A stretch of 37,658 bases of DNA from the NCBI RefSeq assembly GCF_001542405.1, contig NZ_LNCD01000058.1:10995-48652 (forward strand), written 5' to 3'. Below are positions 14,851 to 23,540 of this stretch, piece by piece. Below the pieces are notes generated by a model. That model saw only the letters and a list, made by a program, of their open reading frames with translations, was not told where the DNA came from and ran no database searches. The first letter of the stretch is position 1, and every line of letters starts with the position of its first letter. A program made the translations under genes and the position numbers. This stretch comes from Rhizobium altiplani. GTDB taxonomy: Bacteria > Pseudomonadota > Alphaproteobacteria > Rhizobiales > Rhizobiaceae.

Positions 14851-15084
14851 GTGTGGCACTACTTCTCTCCGCCCAGGCCCGTAGAAGAAATTGTCGATAT
14901 CGTCGCCTTGAGCGTGCTGCTTGACGAATGGCGCGCAAGCCGTGGCCTGAAGCAGAGCGACGAGTTGGCCCAAGTCGCAACCGCGAAAATCATCGCGGCG
15001 CGCTCCTCCGGAGTAGCTCTGACAGAACTAAAATATATCTTGTCTCGGCTTACAGTTGAGGAGGCGTCTCCGCCGAACGGCTGA
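14851..15084 (+). CDS. Small soluble protein, unknown function
   Basis: A 77-residue protein with GTG start (GGAG 10 nt upstream), MWHYFSPPRPVEEIVDIVAL then 'LLDEWRASRGLKQSDELAQV' and 'LTELKYILSRLTVEE'. Helical, charged, no signal or membrane segment. It is the first gene after the dyad promoter at 14735-14776. No family is recognised. The same frame reopens after its TGA for another 69 codons. Confidence 0.5.
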   Translation: MWHYFSPPRPVEEIVDIVALSVLLDEWRASRGLKQSDELAQVATAKIIAARSSGVALTELKYILSRLTVEEASPPNG

Positions 15085-15294
15085 ACGTCTGTTCGCTACT
15101 CCAAGGCAGCGAATAGAGCAGACAGCGACGATATTAGACTTCTTTTGAAGGACAATCCTGGGCAGCGTTGGATGGAGGTCAGAAAGACGAATATCGCGTA
15201 TCTCGCCAATGATGTTGGCGCGAATAAACTATTTCTGTCGAAAACTCGATACAGAACTAAATATTATCGAGCTATAGGCCTCAATCCTAAATGA
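15085..15294 (+). other. In-frame open stretch after the stop of the gene at 14851
   Basis: Immediately after TGA (15082-15084) the same frame stays open for 69 codons ('SKAANRADSDDIRLLLKDNP', 'AYLANDVGANKLFLSKTRYR', ending 'AIGLNPK') and lacks an early ATG. The sequence is AT-rich compared with its neighbours. It may be the tail of a longer, broken gene, a piece of transferred DNA, or chance. Confidence 0.25.
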
Positions 15295-15510
15295 GATAAT
15301 TCACCAGATACTCTATCATATTATTTTCGTTCTTTGTGATCACGGGCATTTTATTTGATATTGGCGATTATCGCACCACCTCAATCATATTGGCTCGCAG
15401 ATGTGCATCGCACTCCTTCTCTGGCCGCTGCGAGTCGGGCCGGTAGCTATCAGGCGCCGGCCCTGTTCCCCCGCCTCCCCGGCATTCGCAAGCGAGCATT
15501 GGAAAGGAAC

Positions 15511-15948
15511 ATGACAATGACCAACACGGACTCTCAGAAGAATACACTGGCGATGCGCTGGCATGAGTACAGTCCATCGAAGAAGCTGTGGATCTGGTCG
15601 ATGGTGGGGGCGTCGGTCGTGACAATGGCGTTGGGATTTACCGCAGGCGGATGGACGACTTCTGGCCGTGCGTCCGTCATGGCCGATCGTGCCGCACGCG
15701 AAGCAACTTCGAAATTGGTCGCCTCAGTGTGTGTGCAACGGTTTGCCTCATCGGCTGATGCCGCAAAAAATCTAAATGATCTAAAGAAAACGTACTCGTG
15801 GCAACGTGGTGACTTCATTGAAAAAGGAGGATGGGTCGCGCTTGTTGGAGTGGAGAACAGTATTCCAGGCGCTGCAAATCTTTGCGCCGACCGCTTGATC
15901 GAGATGAAAGACCTACCGACCGTCAGCGCAGATGCCAGCGCGAGTTAG
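15511..15948 (+). CDS. Membrane-anchored protein of a duplicated family (copy 2)
   Basis: A 145-residue paralogue of the protein at 10847. MTMTNTDSQKNTLAMRWHEY precedes 'SPSKKLWIWSMVGASVVTMA' and 'LGFTAGGWTTSGRASVM', a single transmembrane helix at about residues 26-48. The periplasmic domain keeps the cysteines in 'LVASVCVQRFA' and 'GAANLCADRLIEMKDLP'. ATG 15511 has GGAAAGGA upstream. No full dyad lies just upstream; only a half-site TATCA at 15314. It is followed after 17 bp by the DUF982 gene, probably one operon. Function unknown. Confidence 0.75.
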   Translation: MTMTNTDSQKNTLAMRWHEYSPSKKLWIWSMVGASVVTMALGFTAGGWTTSGRASVMADRAAREATSKLVASVCVQRFASSADAAKNLNDLKKTYSWQRGDFIEKGGWVALVGVENSIPGAANLCADRLIEMKDLPTVSADASAS

Positions 15949-15965
15949 CAACGGAGGAGAGCATT

Positions 15966-16217
15966 GTGACGACTGATGTCCTATGGCCCAACGCCATAAC
16001 GGTTCGCTTTCAGAACGGCACGGAAAGGTCTTTCAGAAGCATTTACGATACGCTCGACTTCCTTGAATGCGAGTGGCCGACCCACGGAGCCTCTCATAGC
16101 GCGGCAGTGGCTAGTTGCCGAAACGCACTGAGGCGACAGACCCCTACGGCGGCGAGCAGGAAATTCTTCGTCGCGGCATGCAGAGAAGCGAAGCTGAGGA
16201 TTAGCAGTGGCAGGTAG
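15966..16217 (+). CDS. DUF982-family small protein
   Basis: An 83-residue protein with GTG start (GGAGGAG upstream), MTTDVLWPNAITVRFQNGTE then 'IYDTLDFLECEWPTHG', 'AAVASCRNALRRQTPTAASR' and 'KFFVAACREAKLRI'. The pattern 'V.VRF.NG.ER.......A..FL...WP...G......A...C..AL' is that of DUF982, a family expanded in rhizobia with no assigned function. It closely follows the membrane protein gene at 15511. Confidence 0.8.
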   Translation: MTTDVLWPNAITVRFQNGTERSFRSIYDTLDFLECEWPTHGASHSAAVASCRNALRRQTPTAASRKFFVAACREAKLRISSGR

Positions 16218-16453
16218 CTTATGATGGATGCGAAAGTCAGACCTAGAGATTGGTAGTTGGCCGGACGAAATAGGAAGTGGGATCGCCGACGGTTCGCGGC
16301 ATGTCTTTAGGGTGGCTATGGCCAACGACATCTGCGGCCCTTCTGTTGTTGCCACTGCGTATTCACCGTTGAATGCGGACGACGTGTTTTAACTTTGCCG
16401 TGCGCCGCGAAGCAGCGAGATCGAGCGTTTGCTGCTCTGGGAGGGCCGAAGTC

Positions 16454-17683
16454 ATGAAAATTGCCATCAGTGGCGCTGGGATCGCCGGACCGACACTGGC
16501 CTATTGGCTTCATCAATACGGCCACGAGCCCGTTCTGATCGAGCAGTCATCGGGACTGCGGTCGAGTGGATATATCATCGACCTCTGGGGATTAGGCTAT
16601 CACGTGGCAGCGAAGATGGGCATAGTACCTCATCTCCAAGACTCTGGGTATCGTGTCAAGGAGGTCCGTTTTGTCGACAGCAGTGGACAGCGGCGCGGGG
16701 GCTTCTCAACGGATGTTTTTCGACGTGTCCTGGGCAAACGCTTCATCAGTGTGAAGCGAAGCGACCTTTCGTCCGCCATATATGCAGCGACTGCCGGCGA
16801 GGTCGAAACGATTTTTGGCGACAGCATTGCAGCAATTAACGAAGATGCGCTTGGTGTCCATGTCACCTTTGAACACGGTGCAAGTCGCAGGTTTGACATG
16901 GTTGTTGGAGCAGATGGCCTCCATTCCCGCGTTCGCGAACTTGTCTTCGGGGATGAAAAGCAGTTTGAGACTTATTTGGGCTACAAGGTAGCCGCCTTTG
17001 AGCTATCGGGATATCGGCCCCGCGATGAATTGACTTATGTCAGCCATGCAACACCAGGCAGGCAGGTGTCGCGGTTTTCGATGCGAGACGACAGGACCCT
17101 GTTCCTCTTCGTATATCATGATCCGGATGCTGGCGAGCACAATTCGCTTGCCGAGCCGGAGCGCAAGGCGACCCTTAGAGAGGTCTTCAAGGATGTCGGC
17201 TGGGAATGTCCGCAGATCTTGAAGCGGTTAGACGATGCTGACGAGTTCTATTTCGACCGCATTAGTCAGATCCAAATGAACAGTTGGTCCGAGGGTCGAA
17301 CCGTGCTTGTCGGCGATGCGGCAGCCTGTGTGTCTTTGCTTGCTGGCGAGGGATCGGGATTGGCGATGACCGAGGCCTATGTGCTTGCCGGCGAGTTGGC
17401 GCGCGCTACTGATGCACCCCTAAATGGGATCGCGCAGTACCAGAAGCGAATGATGCCGTTCTTACAACGAAAGCAGAAGACCGCAAGCCACTTTGCTTCG
17501 GCCTTCGCTCCGAAAACCGCGTTCGGAATAGAGCTGCGTAATTTTCTTACTTTGATGATGGCTTGGCCATTCGTCGCTCAGCTTCTCTTACGTCACCAGA
17601 TGCATGATGACGTCAATCTTCCTGTTTATCATCTGCACGCGAACCAGGGAGAAGATCCATTCGCTGGATCCGGATTCCGATGA
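16454..17683 (+). CDS. FAD-dependent monooxygenase (class A flavoprotein hydroxylase)
   Basis: A 409-residue soluble flavoprotein. Rossmann FAD site MKIAISGAGIAGPTLAYWLH (GAGIAG at residues 7-12), the DG motif 'DMVVGADGLHSRVRELVFG' and the GD motif 'GRTVLVGDAAACVSLLAGEG' are all present and spaced as in the FAD_binding_3 family. Members use NAD(P)H and O2 to hydroxylate aromatic or polyketide substrates; some inactivate antibiotics such as tetracyclines. The substrate cannot be told from sequence. ATG 16454 is chosen from motif position; 16373 would add an unlikely Cys-rich extension. Codon use is less GC-rich than in the TRAP genes downstream. It stands alone, convergent with a doubtful minus-strand frame. 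Confidence 0.9.
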   Translation: MKIAISGAGIAGPTLAYWLHQYGHEPVLIEQSSGLRSSGYIIDLWGLGYHVAAKMGIVPHLQDSGYRVKEVRFVDSSGQRRGGFSTDVFRRVLGKRFISVKRSDLSSAIYAATAGEVETIFGDSIAAINEDALGVHVTFEHGASRRFDMVVGADGLHSRVRELVFGDEKQFETYLGYKVAAFELSGYRPRDELTYVSHATPGRQVSRFSMRDDRTLFLFVYHDPDAGEHNSLAEPERKATLREVFKDVGWECPQILKRLDDADEFYFDRISQIQMNSWSEGRTVLVGDAAACVSLLAGEGSGLAMTEAYVLAGELARATDAPLNGIAQYQKRMMPFLQRKQKTASHFASAFAPKTAFGIELRNFLTLMMAWPFVAQLLLRHQMHDDVNLPVYHLHANQGEDPFAGSGFR

Positions 17684-17939
17684 AGCCCCCCGGCTGCGAA
17701 GCGTCAATACGTTTCAATGCCGATTGGACGGTAACGGCGCCAATGCCATAGCCATGATACCCGATGGTGAGTGACGCAGAGCAGTATGCCTGGACGCCTG
17801 GGGCCGGATTGCCCTCCTTCACCCGCTTCAGGTATCGCGAGGATCCAAGCGAAGGCCTACCGTTTTCAACCGCATTTCGGAATAAGCTAATACGCGACGA
17901 GCCGTAGTGGGAGAACACGTCCTTCCTCTCAACGACCAT
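17613..17939 (-). CDS. Doubtful hypothetical protein
   Basis: A 108-residue frame, MVVERKDVFSHYGSSRISLF then 'RYLKRVKEGNPAPGVQAYCS' and 'SLTIGYHGYGIGAV'. Codon third positions are moderately GC-rich. The 3' end overlaps the monooxygenase gene by 71 bp on the opposite strand. No family recognised. It may be a remnant or a chance frame. Confidence 0.3.
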   Translation of the reverse strand: MVVERKDVFSHYGSSRISLFRNAVENGRPSLGSSRYLKRVKEGNPAPGVQAYCSASLTIGYHGYGIGAVTVQSALKRIDASQPGGFIGIRIQRMDLLPGSRADDKQED

Positions 17940-18045
17940 AGTGCATGCTTTTCGGCCAGCAGCCTTTTGCCAAGCCATTCATGCAAGCCCTTGAGGTGCG
18001 CCCACGCGCTGGATTAAGCTCGTCATAACATGGGAGGGGCTTTTC

Positions 18046-19431
18046 TTGCAGCTTCGTCATCAAATTCTGGCACTTGCCATTCTTCCGCTTGTCCTGACGA
18101 TCACCTTGATCACCGCCTTTACGACGTGGCAATCATCGACATTGGCCGAGAGCAGTATTTCCACGTTTGAGCGCAACATGCTCCGTGCCAAGGAAACCGA
18201 GCTTCTCAACCTCACGAATCTCGCGCTTTCCGCGATCAAGGATGTCTACGAAAAAGCCGATGCCAACGATGAGAGCGCTAAGGAACAGGTAAAGCAAATC
18301 CTCACCTCCCTGGATTATGGGCAGGACGGCTATTTCTTTGTCTATGACTACGACGGCAACAGCATCGTCCATCCCCGTCAGTCGTTTCGGCCTGGCCGCA
18401 ATTGGCTCGCTCTCGTCGATCCCGACGGCGATCAGGTTATTGCCAACCTGATTGCGAAGGCGAAAGAGGGCGGTGGATTGCACCAGTACAAATGGGAAAA
18501 GCCATCTTCAGGAGTGATGGCGGATAAACTGTCCTTCGCCGCCGGTCTCGACAAATGGCATTGGATGATCGGGACCGGAGTTTATCTCGACGATGTGTTT
18601 GCCCAGACTGCGACAGCCAAGGCGGACTTGAAGAAGAGTATTCGCCGCACGTTTGTTATCGTCACATTGATTTCTGTCCCTTCAGTTCTTCTCGTATTCG
18701 TCACCTGCATGTGGATCACATTTCACGAGCGGCGCATGGCAGACGGGAAGCTGAAGCTTTTGACTCAACGGATCATCGACACGCAGGAGGAGGAACGCGC
18801 GAGGCTTGCCCGCGAACTTCACGACGGTGTTTCACAGAATCTGGTAGGGGTTCGCTATTCATTCGATCTCGCGTCGCGAAAGGTAAAGGCAGGTGCGGCC
18901 GACGCCGATGCTGCAATCGATCGAGGGATCGATGCACTCAACGATGCGATCAAGGAAGTCAGGGAGCTCTCGCACGAATTGCGGCCACGGATGCTCGATG
19001 ATCTTGGCTTGACGGCTGCGCTCACCTCGCTTGGCAGTCACTTCGAACAGCGGACGGGAATCCCGGTCTCAGTCGAACCGTTGGGCTACGACTCGCTTAA
19101 ACCGGAAGCAAATACGGCCCTTTACCGGATCGCGCAGGAGGCGCTTGCTAATGTCGAGCGGCATGCCAGTGCCTCACGGGTCAGGATCAGGATCTGGAGC
19201 ACGAAGGGACGTGTGCGGATGGCGATTTCTGATAACGGAAATGGCTTCACGAAGAAGACCGATGCGGCGAGCGCGAATTATTCGGGCGGGTTGGGTCTCA
19301 GGAACATGCAGGAAAGAATGGCCCATTTTCGTGGGATACTGCTCATTCAGACGGACGAAAGCGGTACGACCCTGACGGCGATGTTTCCGAAGTCGGCAAA
19401 TGCAACGACGAAGCCCCCGAAGGCAGCATGA
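18046..19431 (+). CDS. Membrane sensor histidine kinase with Cache domain (NarL/DegS type)
   Basis: A 461-residue kinase. Transmembrane helix 1 (residues 7-26), periplasmic single-Cache domain (about 30-195, with 'DGYFFVYDYDGNSIVHPRQS' and 'KWHWMIGTGVYLDDV'), transmembrane helix 2 (about 203-225), HisKA_3 helix with phospho-acceptor His259 in 'ARLARELHDGVSQNLVG', and HATPase ('NVERHASAS', 'SDNGNGF', 'GGLGLRNMQERM'). Cache domains of this kind bind small carboxylates. TTG 18046 is used because GGGAGG lies upstream. It overlaps the response regulator by 4 nt (ATGA). Its position beside a TRAP transporter suggests it senses the transporter's substrate. Confidence 0.93.
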   Translation: MQLRHQILALAILPLVLTITLITAFTTWQSSTLAESSISTFERNMLRAKETELLNLTNLALSAIKDVYEKADANDESAKEQVKQILTSLDYGQDGYFFVYDYDGNSIVHPRQSFRPGRNWLALVDPDGDQVIANLIAKAKEGGGLHQYKWEKPSSGVMADKLSFAAGLDKWHWMIGTGVYLDDVFAQTATAKADLKKSIRRTFVIVTLISVPSVLLVFVTCMWITFHERRMADGKLKLLTQRIIDTQEEERARLARELHDGVSQNLVGVRYSFDLASRKVKAGAADADAAIDRGIDALNDAIKEVRELSHELRPRMLDDLGLTAALTSLGSHFEQRTGIPVSVEPLGYDSLKPEANTALYRIAQEALANVERHASASRVRIRIWSTKGRVRMAISDNGNGFTKKTDAASANYSGGLGLRNMQERMAHFRGILLIQTDESGTTLTAMFPKSANATTKPPKAA

Positions 19432-20075
19432 ACAACGACCGATCGATTTCCGTCCTGCTTGTCGACAACCACCCGCTTGTGCTCGAAGGCTTGCGTGCGG
19501 TCCTTGAAACCTACGAACACATAAGGGTTGTCGGCACGGCCGGCGGAGTAACGCAGGGTTTGGAGCTTGCCGCAGTCGAAATGCCCGACATCGTGCTTTT
19601 GGACATCAACATGCCGAAGATCAGCGGCATTGATGCCATCGAACTGTTCAGGAGTGCTCTCCCCTCGACGAAGGTGCTGATGTTGTCCATGCATGACAAC
19701 CGCGAATATATTTCCGCTTCCATCCTCAGAGGCGCGACCGGCTACATTCTCAAGGACGTGCCCAACGAAGAGATTGTCGCAGCCATCGAAACCGTTGCCG
19801 CGGGGCGCACCTATTTTTCCACCGGTGTCTCGGACGTTCTCTTGCAGCGACAGCAAAAGGCAAAAAACGAACTGCTTCCGATCACGCCACGCGAGCGCGA
19901 GATCCTGGCTCTTCTTGCCGCCGGCCACAGCAATCGGGCTATTGCGGGACAGCTAGATCTGTCCGTCGGCACGATCGAAACCCACCGCAAGACCATCAAA
20001 CGAAAGCTTGGTCTATCTACGACCGCGGAATTGACGCGGATCGCCATCGAACACGGGCTGCTGGAAGCCGATTGA
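19428..20075 (+). CDS. NarL/FixJ-type response regulator
   Basis: A 215-residue regulator with an N-terminal receiver (acid pocket 'LLVDNHPLV', phospho-Asp59 in 'VLLDINMPKISG', Lys in 'GYILKDVPNEE') and a C-terminal LuxR-type helix-turn-helix ('LTPREREILALLAAG'-like block, 'NRAIAGQLDLSVGTIETHRK'). It should be phosphorylated by the kinase encoded just before it. A NarL-like inverted repeat lies 6 bp after its stop, in front of the TRAP genes, making them the likely target. Confidence 0.95.
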   Translation: MNNDRSISVLLVDNHPLVLEGLRAVLETYEHIRVVGTAGGVTQGLELAAVEMPDIVLLDINMPKISGIDAIELFRSALPSTKVLMLSMHDNREYISASILRGATGYILKDVPNEEIVAAIETVAAGRTYFSTGVSDVLLQRQQKAKNELLPITPREREILALLAAGHSNRAIAGQLDLSVGTIETHRKTIKRKLGLSTTAELTRIAIEHGLLEAD

Positions 20076-20081
20076 TTGCCA

Positions 20082-20097
20082 TACCCACTACTGGGTA
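20082..20097. promoter_or_regulatory. Inverted heptamer repeat, candidate response-regulator site
   Basis: TACCCAC-TA-CTGGGTA forms an inverted pair of heptamers with a 2-bp spacer, the 7-2-7 geometry used by NarL-type regulators (heptamer TACYNMT-like). It is 98 bp upstream of the TRAP small-permease start. It could also form a short hairpin, but no U-tract follows. Confidence 0.5.
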
Positions 20098-20194
20098 GTC
20101 GTCATACGATTACCTTTTTCCATTATTGCGTCCCCTAATCACAGTCCGTAGGTCTCCTTGGCGGTCGCTGCTTGCGGCCTCGGGGAGGAACTTC

Positions 20195-20743
20195 ATGGCC
20201 GGACTTCTAGCGCTTTCGCGCGCGATAGACGCGATCAACACATTTTTCGGAAAAACTGTCTCCTGGCTTCTGCTTCTGGCGGTGCTGATCAGCGCAATCA
20301 ACGCGACGACGCGCAAACTGTTCAATCTCAGCTCTAACGCCTGGCTCGAGGCGCAATGGTATCTCTTCTCCGCTGCCTTTCTGGTCGCGGCCGCCTGGAC
20401 GCTGATGAGCAATGAGCATGTCAAGGTCGACCTGGTATATGGTCATCTCTCCCGCCGGACGCAGCTCTGGATCGAAGTTCTCGGGACGATTTTCTTTCTG
20501 TTCCCCTTCTGCCTGATCACCATCTACCTCTCCTGGCCGACGGTGGTCGAGAAATTCTCGACCGGAGAAATATCCAACAATACCGGCGGGCTCATCCTTT
20601 GGCCTGTCTGGGCGATGATCCCCTTCGGCTTCGGTCTTCTGGCCCTTCAGGGCGTCTCGGAACTCATCAAGCGGATCGCGATCCTACGAGGCGACATGCC
20701 CGATGCGATCGCCCTCGCTGACGCCGAAGCACAGACACTCTAA
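20195..20743 (+). CDS. TRAP transporter small permease (DctQ-type)
   Basis: A 182-residue membrane protein with four transmembrane helices. Typical features: 'FFGKTVSWLLLLAVLISAIN' (helix 1), 'NAWLEAQWYLFSAAFLVAAA' (helix 2 with the EAQW motif), 'NEHVKVDLVYGHLS' and a last helix near 'WPVWAMIPFGFGLLALQG'. It pairs with the large permease to form the sodium-driven uptake channel. ATG 20195 has GGGGAGGA upstream. It starts the operon, 15 bp before the large permease gene. Confidence 0.93.
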   Translation: MAGLLALSRAIDAINTFFGKTVSWLLLLAVLISAINATTRKLFNLSSNAWLEAQWYLFSAAFLVAAAWTLMSNEHVKVDLVYGHLSRRTQLWIEVLGTIFFLFPFCLITIYLSWPTVVEKFSTGEISNNTGGLILWPVWAMIPFGFGLLALQGVSELIKRIAILRGDMPDAIALADAEAQTL

Positions 20744-20758
20744 GCCCGGATCGCCATC

Positions 20759-22339
20759 ATGTTTGCATTCTTCGCGGAAAATCTCGCGCCGATCATGTTT
20801 CTCTCGCTGATCGTCGTACTCCTCATCGGCTATCCGGTAGCCTTCGCGCTTGCCTTCGTCGGCTTCATCTTCGGGTTTGTTGGTATTGAAATGGGACTTC
20901 TGCCCGTCAATCTCTTCGGCGCTATCCCGGACCGATTTTTCGGACAAATGTCGAACGAGACACTGCTTGCGATCCCGTTTTTCACCTTCATGGGATTAAT
21001 TCTTGAACGAAGCGGCATGGCCGAGGATCTGCTCGACACAATCGGACAGCTGTTCGGTCCGGTTCGCGGCGGCCTGGCTTTCGCCGTCATCTTTGTCGGT
21101 GCGATCCTTGCCGCCACAACCGGCGTCGTTGCCGCATCCGTCATCTCGATGGGCCTGATCTCTCTTCCGATCATGTTGCGCTATGGCTATGACCGACGTG
21201 TCGCCGCAGGAACGATCGCAGCCTCCGGTACGCTGGCGCAGATCGTTCCGCCAAGCCTCGTCCTCATCATTCTCGCCGACCAGCTTGGCCGCTCCGTCGG
21301 CGACATGTATAAGGGCGCGCTCGTCCCGGGGCTTCTCCTCGTTGCCGCTTACGCCGCCTACATCATCACGATGTCAATCATCCGGCCGCCAAGCGTGCCG
21401 GCACTGCCCGCCGAGGCGCGCACGATGAAAGGCTGGAAGCTTCTGCAGCGCGTCATCATCTCGCTCGTCCCGCCGCTCGTCCTGATCTTCCTTGTTCTCG
21501 GTACGATTTTCATCGGCCTGGCAACGCCGACAGAAGGCGGCGCGATGGGCGCGGTTGGCGCGCTCGCGCTCGCCGCCCTCAATCGTCGTCTCGATCTGAA
21601 GATGATCAAGTCCGCGCTGTATGCAACGGCGAAGCTTTCCTCGTTCGTGATCTTCATCCTGCTCGGTGCACGTGTCTTCTCTCTTACCTTCTACGGCGTC
21701 AACGGCCACGTCTGGGTCGAGCATCTGATGACATCGATTCCCGGCGGCAAGGTCGGCTTTCTCATCGTCGCCAACCTCCTGGTCTTTTTCCTGGCCTTCT
21801 TTCTCGACTATTTCGAGCTGGCCTTCATCATCATTCCGCTGCTTGCACCCGTCGCCGATAGCCTCGGCATCGACCTGATCTGGTTCGGTGTGATGCTGGC
21901 GATCAACATGCAGACCTCGTTCATGCATCCCCCCTTCGGGTTTTCGTTGTTCTACCTGCGCTCGGTGGCTCCAACGCGGGCCTATAAAGACAGGATCACC
22001 GGCCAGACGATCCAGCCGGTTACCTCCGGCCAGATCTACATGGGTGCCCTTCCCTATCTCGGTATCCAGCTTGCCATGGTGATCATCGTCATCGCCTTCC
22101 CGCAGCTGGTCACGCACTACAAATCCGGTCAGGTCGCCGTCGATCCGTCCACGATCGAGCTCAACGTGCCGATGCCGGGCGAGGATGGGGCCAATCCCTT
22201 TGGTACCCCCGCAGCACCGTTCGGGTCCGAACCGTCCACGGACGAAACCTCACCGCCTGCGCTCGACACACCGGCACCTGACTTTGGATCCCCGACGCCG
22301 AGCTTCGGCGCGCCGGAGCAGAACGGAAGCAATCCCTGA
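20759..22339 (+). CDS. TRAP transporter large permease (DctM-type) with Pro-rich tail
   Basis: A 526-residue, about 12-helix membrane protein, the transport subunit. Recognisable blocks: 'ETLLAIPFFTFMGLILERSG', 'GAILAATTGVVAASVISMGL', 'AAGTIAASGTLAQIVPPSLV', 'ATPTEGGAMGAVGAL', and 'FMHPPFGFSLFYLRSVAP' near the end. The usual DctM length is about 430, but mannitol/keto-acid-type members are longer. After the last helix there is an unusual low-complexity tail of about 65 residues rich in Pro, Ser, Gly and Phe ('PFGTPAAPFGSEPSTDETSP', 'PDFGSPTPSFGAPEQNGSNP'). Confidence 0.93.
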   Translation: MFAFFAENLAPIMFLSLIVVLLIGYPVAFALAFVGFIFGFVGIEMGLLPVNLFGAIPDRFFGQMSNETLLAIPFFTFMGLILERSGMAEDLLDTIGQLFGPVRGGLAFAVIFVGAILAATTGVVAASVISMGLISLPIMLRYGYDRRVAAGTIAASGTLAQIVPPSLVLIILADQLGRSVGDMYKGALVPGLLLVAAYAAYIITMSIIRPPSVPALPAEARTMKGWKLLQRVIISLVPPLVLIFLVLGTIFIGLATPTEGGAMGAVGALALAALNRRLDLKMIKSALYATAKLSSFVIFILLGARVFSLTFYGVNGHVWVEHLMTSIPGGKVGFLIVANLLVFFLAFFLDYFELAFIIIPLLAPVADSLGIDLIWFGVMLAINMQTSFMHPPFGFSLFYLRSVAPTRAYKDRITGQTIQPVTSGQIYMGALPYLGIQLAMVIIVIAFPQLVTHYKSGQVAVDPSTIELNVPMPGEDGANPFGTPAAPFGSEPSTDETSPPALDTPAPDFGSPTPSFGAPEQNGSNP

Positions 22340-22413
22340 ATGTCAGGCAACGGACACACACAAGATCGCTGTCGCAATCGAGCGGCGGTGCCATACAACC
22401 GAGGAGGAAGACC

Positions 22414-23529
22414 ATGACGACAGACCAAGGCCGCAGAAACTTTTTGACGAAAGGCGCGCTGGCCGGCGCTGCAACCGTTGCCGGTGCATCACTTTCCGCC
22501 CCCGCGGTCGCGCAGAGCACCCCGACAATCCGCTGGCGCCTGACGTCGGGCTTTCCAAACAACCTCGACACGATCTATGGCGGCGCGGTGGTGATGGCCG
22601 ATGCCCTGAACAAGATCACTGAGGGCAAGTTCCAGATCCAGGTCTTCCAGGCAGGCGAGCTTGTGCCAGGTGCCCAGGCGATTGACGCCGTCAAGGCAAA
22701 CACGGTCGAGCTTGCCCATACCTGCGGTTACTATTTCACGGGCAAGGATCCAACCTTTGCCATAGGCTCCACCATCCCCTTCGGCCTGAACGGTCGTCAG
22801 CAGAACGCCTGGCTCTATCATGGCGGCGGCAACGAGGCTTATAACGAGTTCCTGTCCGACTACGGTGTCGTCGGCATTCCCGGTGGCGCGACCGGTGCGC
22901 AAATGGGTGGTTGGTTCCGAAAGGAAATCAAATCGGTTGCCGATTTGAAGGGTGTCAAGATGCGGATCGCGGGCGTTGCCGGCGAAGTCATGTCACGCCT
23001 CGGCGTCGTCCCGCAGCAGCTACCGGGTGGCGACATCTACCCGGCTCTCGAGCGTGGCACCATCGACGCCGCCGAATGGATCGGACCCTACGACGATGAG
23101 AAGCTCGGTTTTTACCAGATCGCCCAGAACTACTACTACCCGGCCTATTGGGAAGGCGGTCTGACGATCCATTTCTTCATTAACAAGGCGCAGTATGATG
23201 GCTTGCCCGATGCCTACAAGGTCGCGCTGGATACCGCTTGCAAGGCGGCAAACGTCAACATGCAAGCGCTTTACGACGTGAAGAATACTGCGGCGATCCG
23301 ATCCCTCGTCGGCAAGGGCATCAAGCTGCGTCCCCTTCCGCGCGACGTGATGGATGCAGCCTACAAGGCTTCCTTCGAGCTTTACAGCGAATACGGCCAG
23401 AAACATCCAGCCTGGGCAAAGATCTATCCTGGCTGGAAAAAGTTCCGCGACGAGAGCTTTGAATGGTTCCGCGTCGCCGAATACAGCTACGACAGCTACA
23501 TGTATGCCGCCCAGGCGGCTAAGAAATAG
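22414..23529 (+). CDS. TRAP transporter substrate-binding protein (DctP family, TakP-like)
   Basis: A 371-residue periplasmic binding protein. The twin-arginine signal (GRRNFLTKGALAGAATVAG, cleavage near 'APAVAQS') suggests export in folded form. The mature part resembles TakP-type alpha-keto-acid binders: 'LDTIYGGAVVMADALNKITE', 'CGYYFTGKDPTFAIGSTIPF', 'GGWFRKEIKSVADLKGVKMR', 'IAGVAGEVMSRLGVVPQQLP', 'GGDIYPALERGTIDAAEWIG', 'PYDDEKLGFY'. The Glu-Trp of 'AAEWIGPYDD' lies where TakP coordinates metal and substrate. It is third in the operon, 74 bp after the large permease, with a strong ribosome site (GAGGAGGA). A 2-keto acid substrate (pyruvate-like) is inferred from similarity only. Confidence 0.93.
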   Translation: MTTDQGRRNFLTKGALAGAATVAGASLSAPAVAQSTPTIRWRLTSGFPNNLDTIYGGAVVMADALNKITEGKFQIQVFQAGELVPGAQAIDAVKANTVELAHTCGYYFTGKDPTFAIGSTIPFGLNGRQQNAWLYHGGGNEAYNEFLSDYGVVGIPGGATGAQMGGWFRKEIKSVADLKGVKMRIAGVAGEVMSRLGVVPQQLPGGDIYPALERGTIDAAEWIGPYDDEKLGFYQIAQNYYYPAYWEGGLTIHFFINKAQYDGLPDAYKVALDTACKAANVNMQALYDVKNTAAIRSLVGKGIKLRPLPRDVMDAAYKASFELYSEYGQKHPAWAKIYPGWKKFRDESFEWFRVAEYSYDSYMYAAQAAKK

Positions 23530-23540
23530 TGAGAGAGTTG

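Noticed and set aside
15314..15328. TATCATATTATTTTC as a dyad upstream of the gene at 15511
   Set aside because: Only the left half fits; the right half is absent. Kept only as a possible worn-out site.
21374..22117. Long open minus-strand frame opposite the TRAP large permease
   Set aside because: Antisense shadow of a clear membrane-protein gene: the product is Asp/Glu/Arg-rich with no motif, as expected from the complement of hydrophobic codons.
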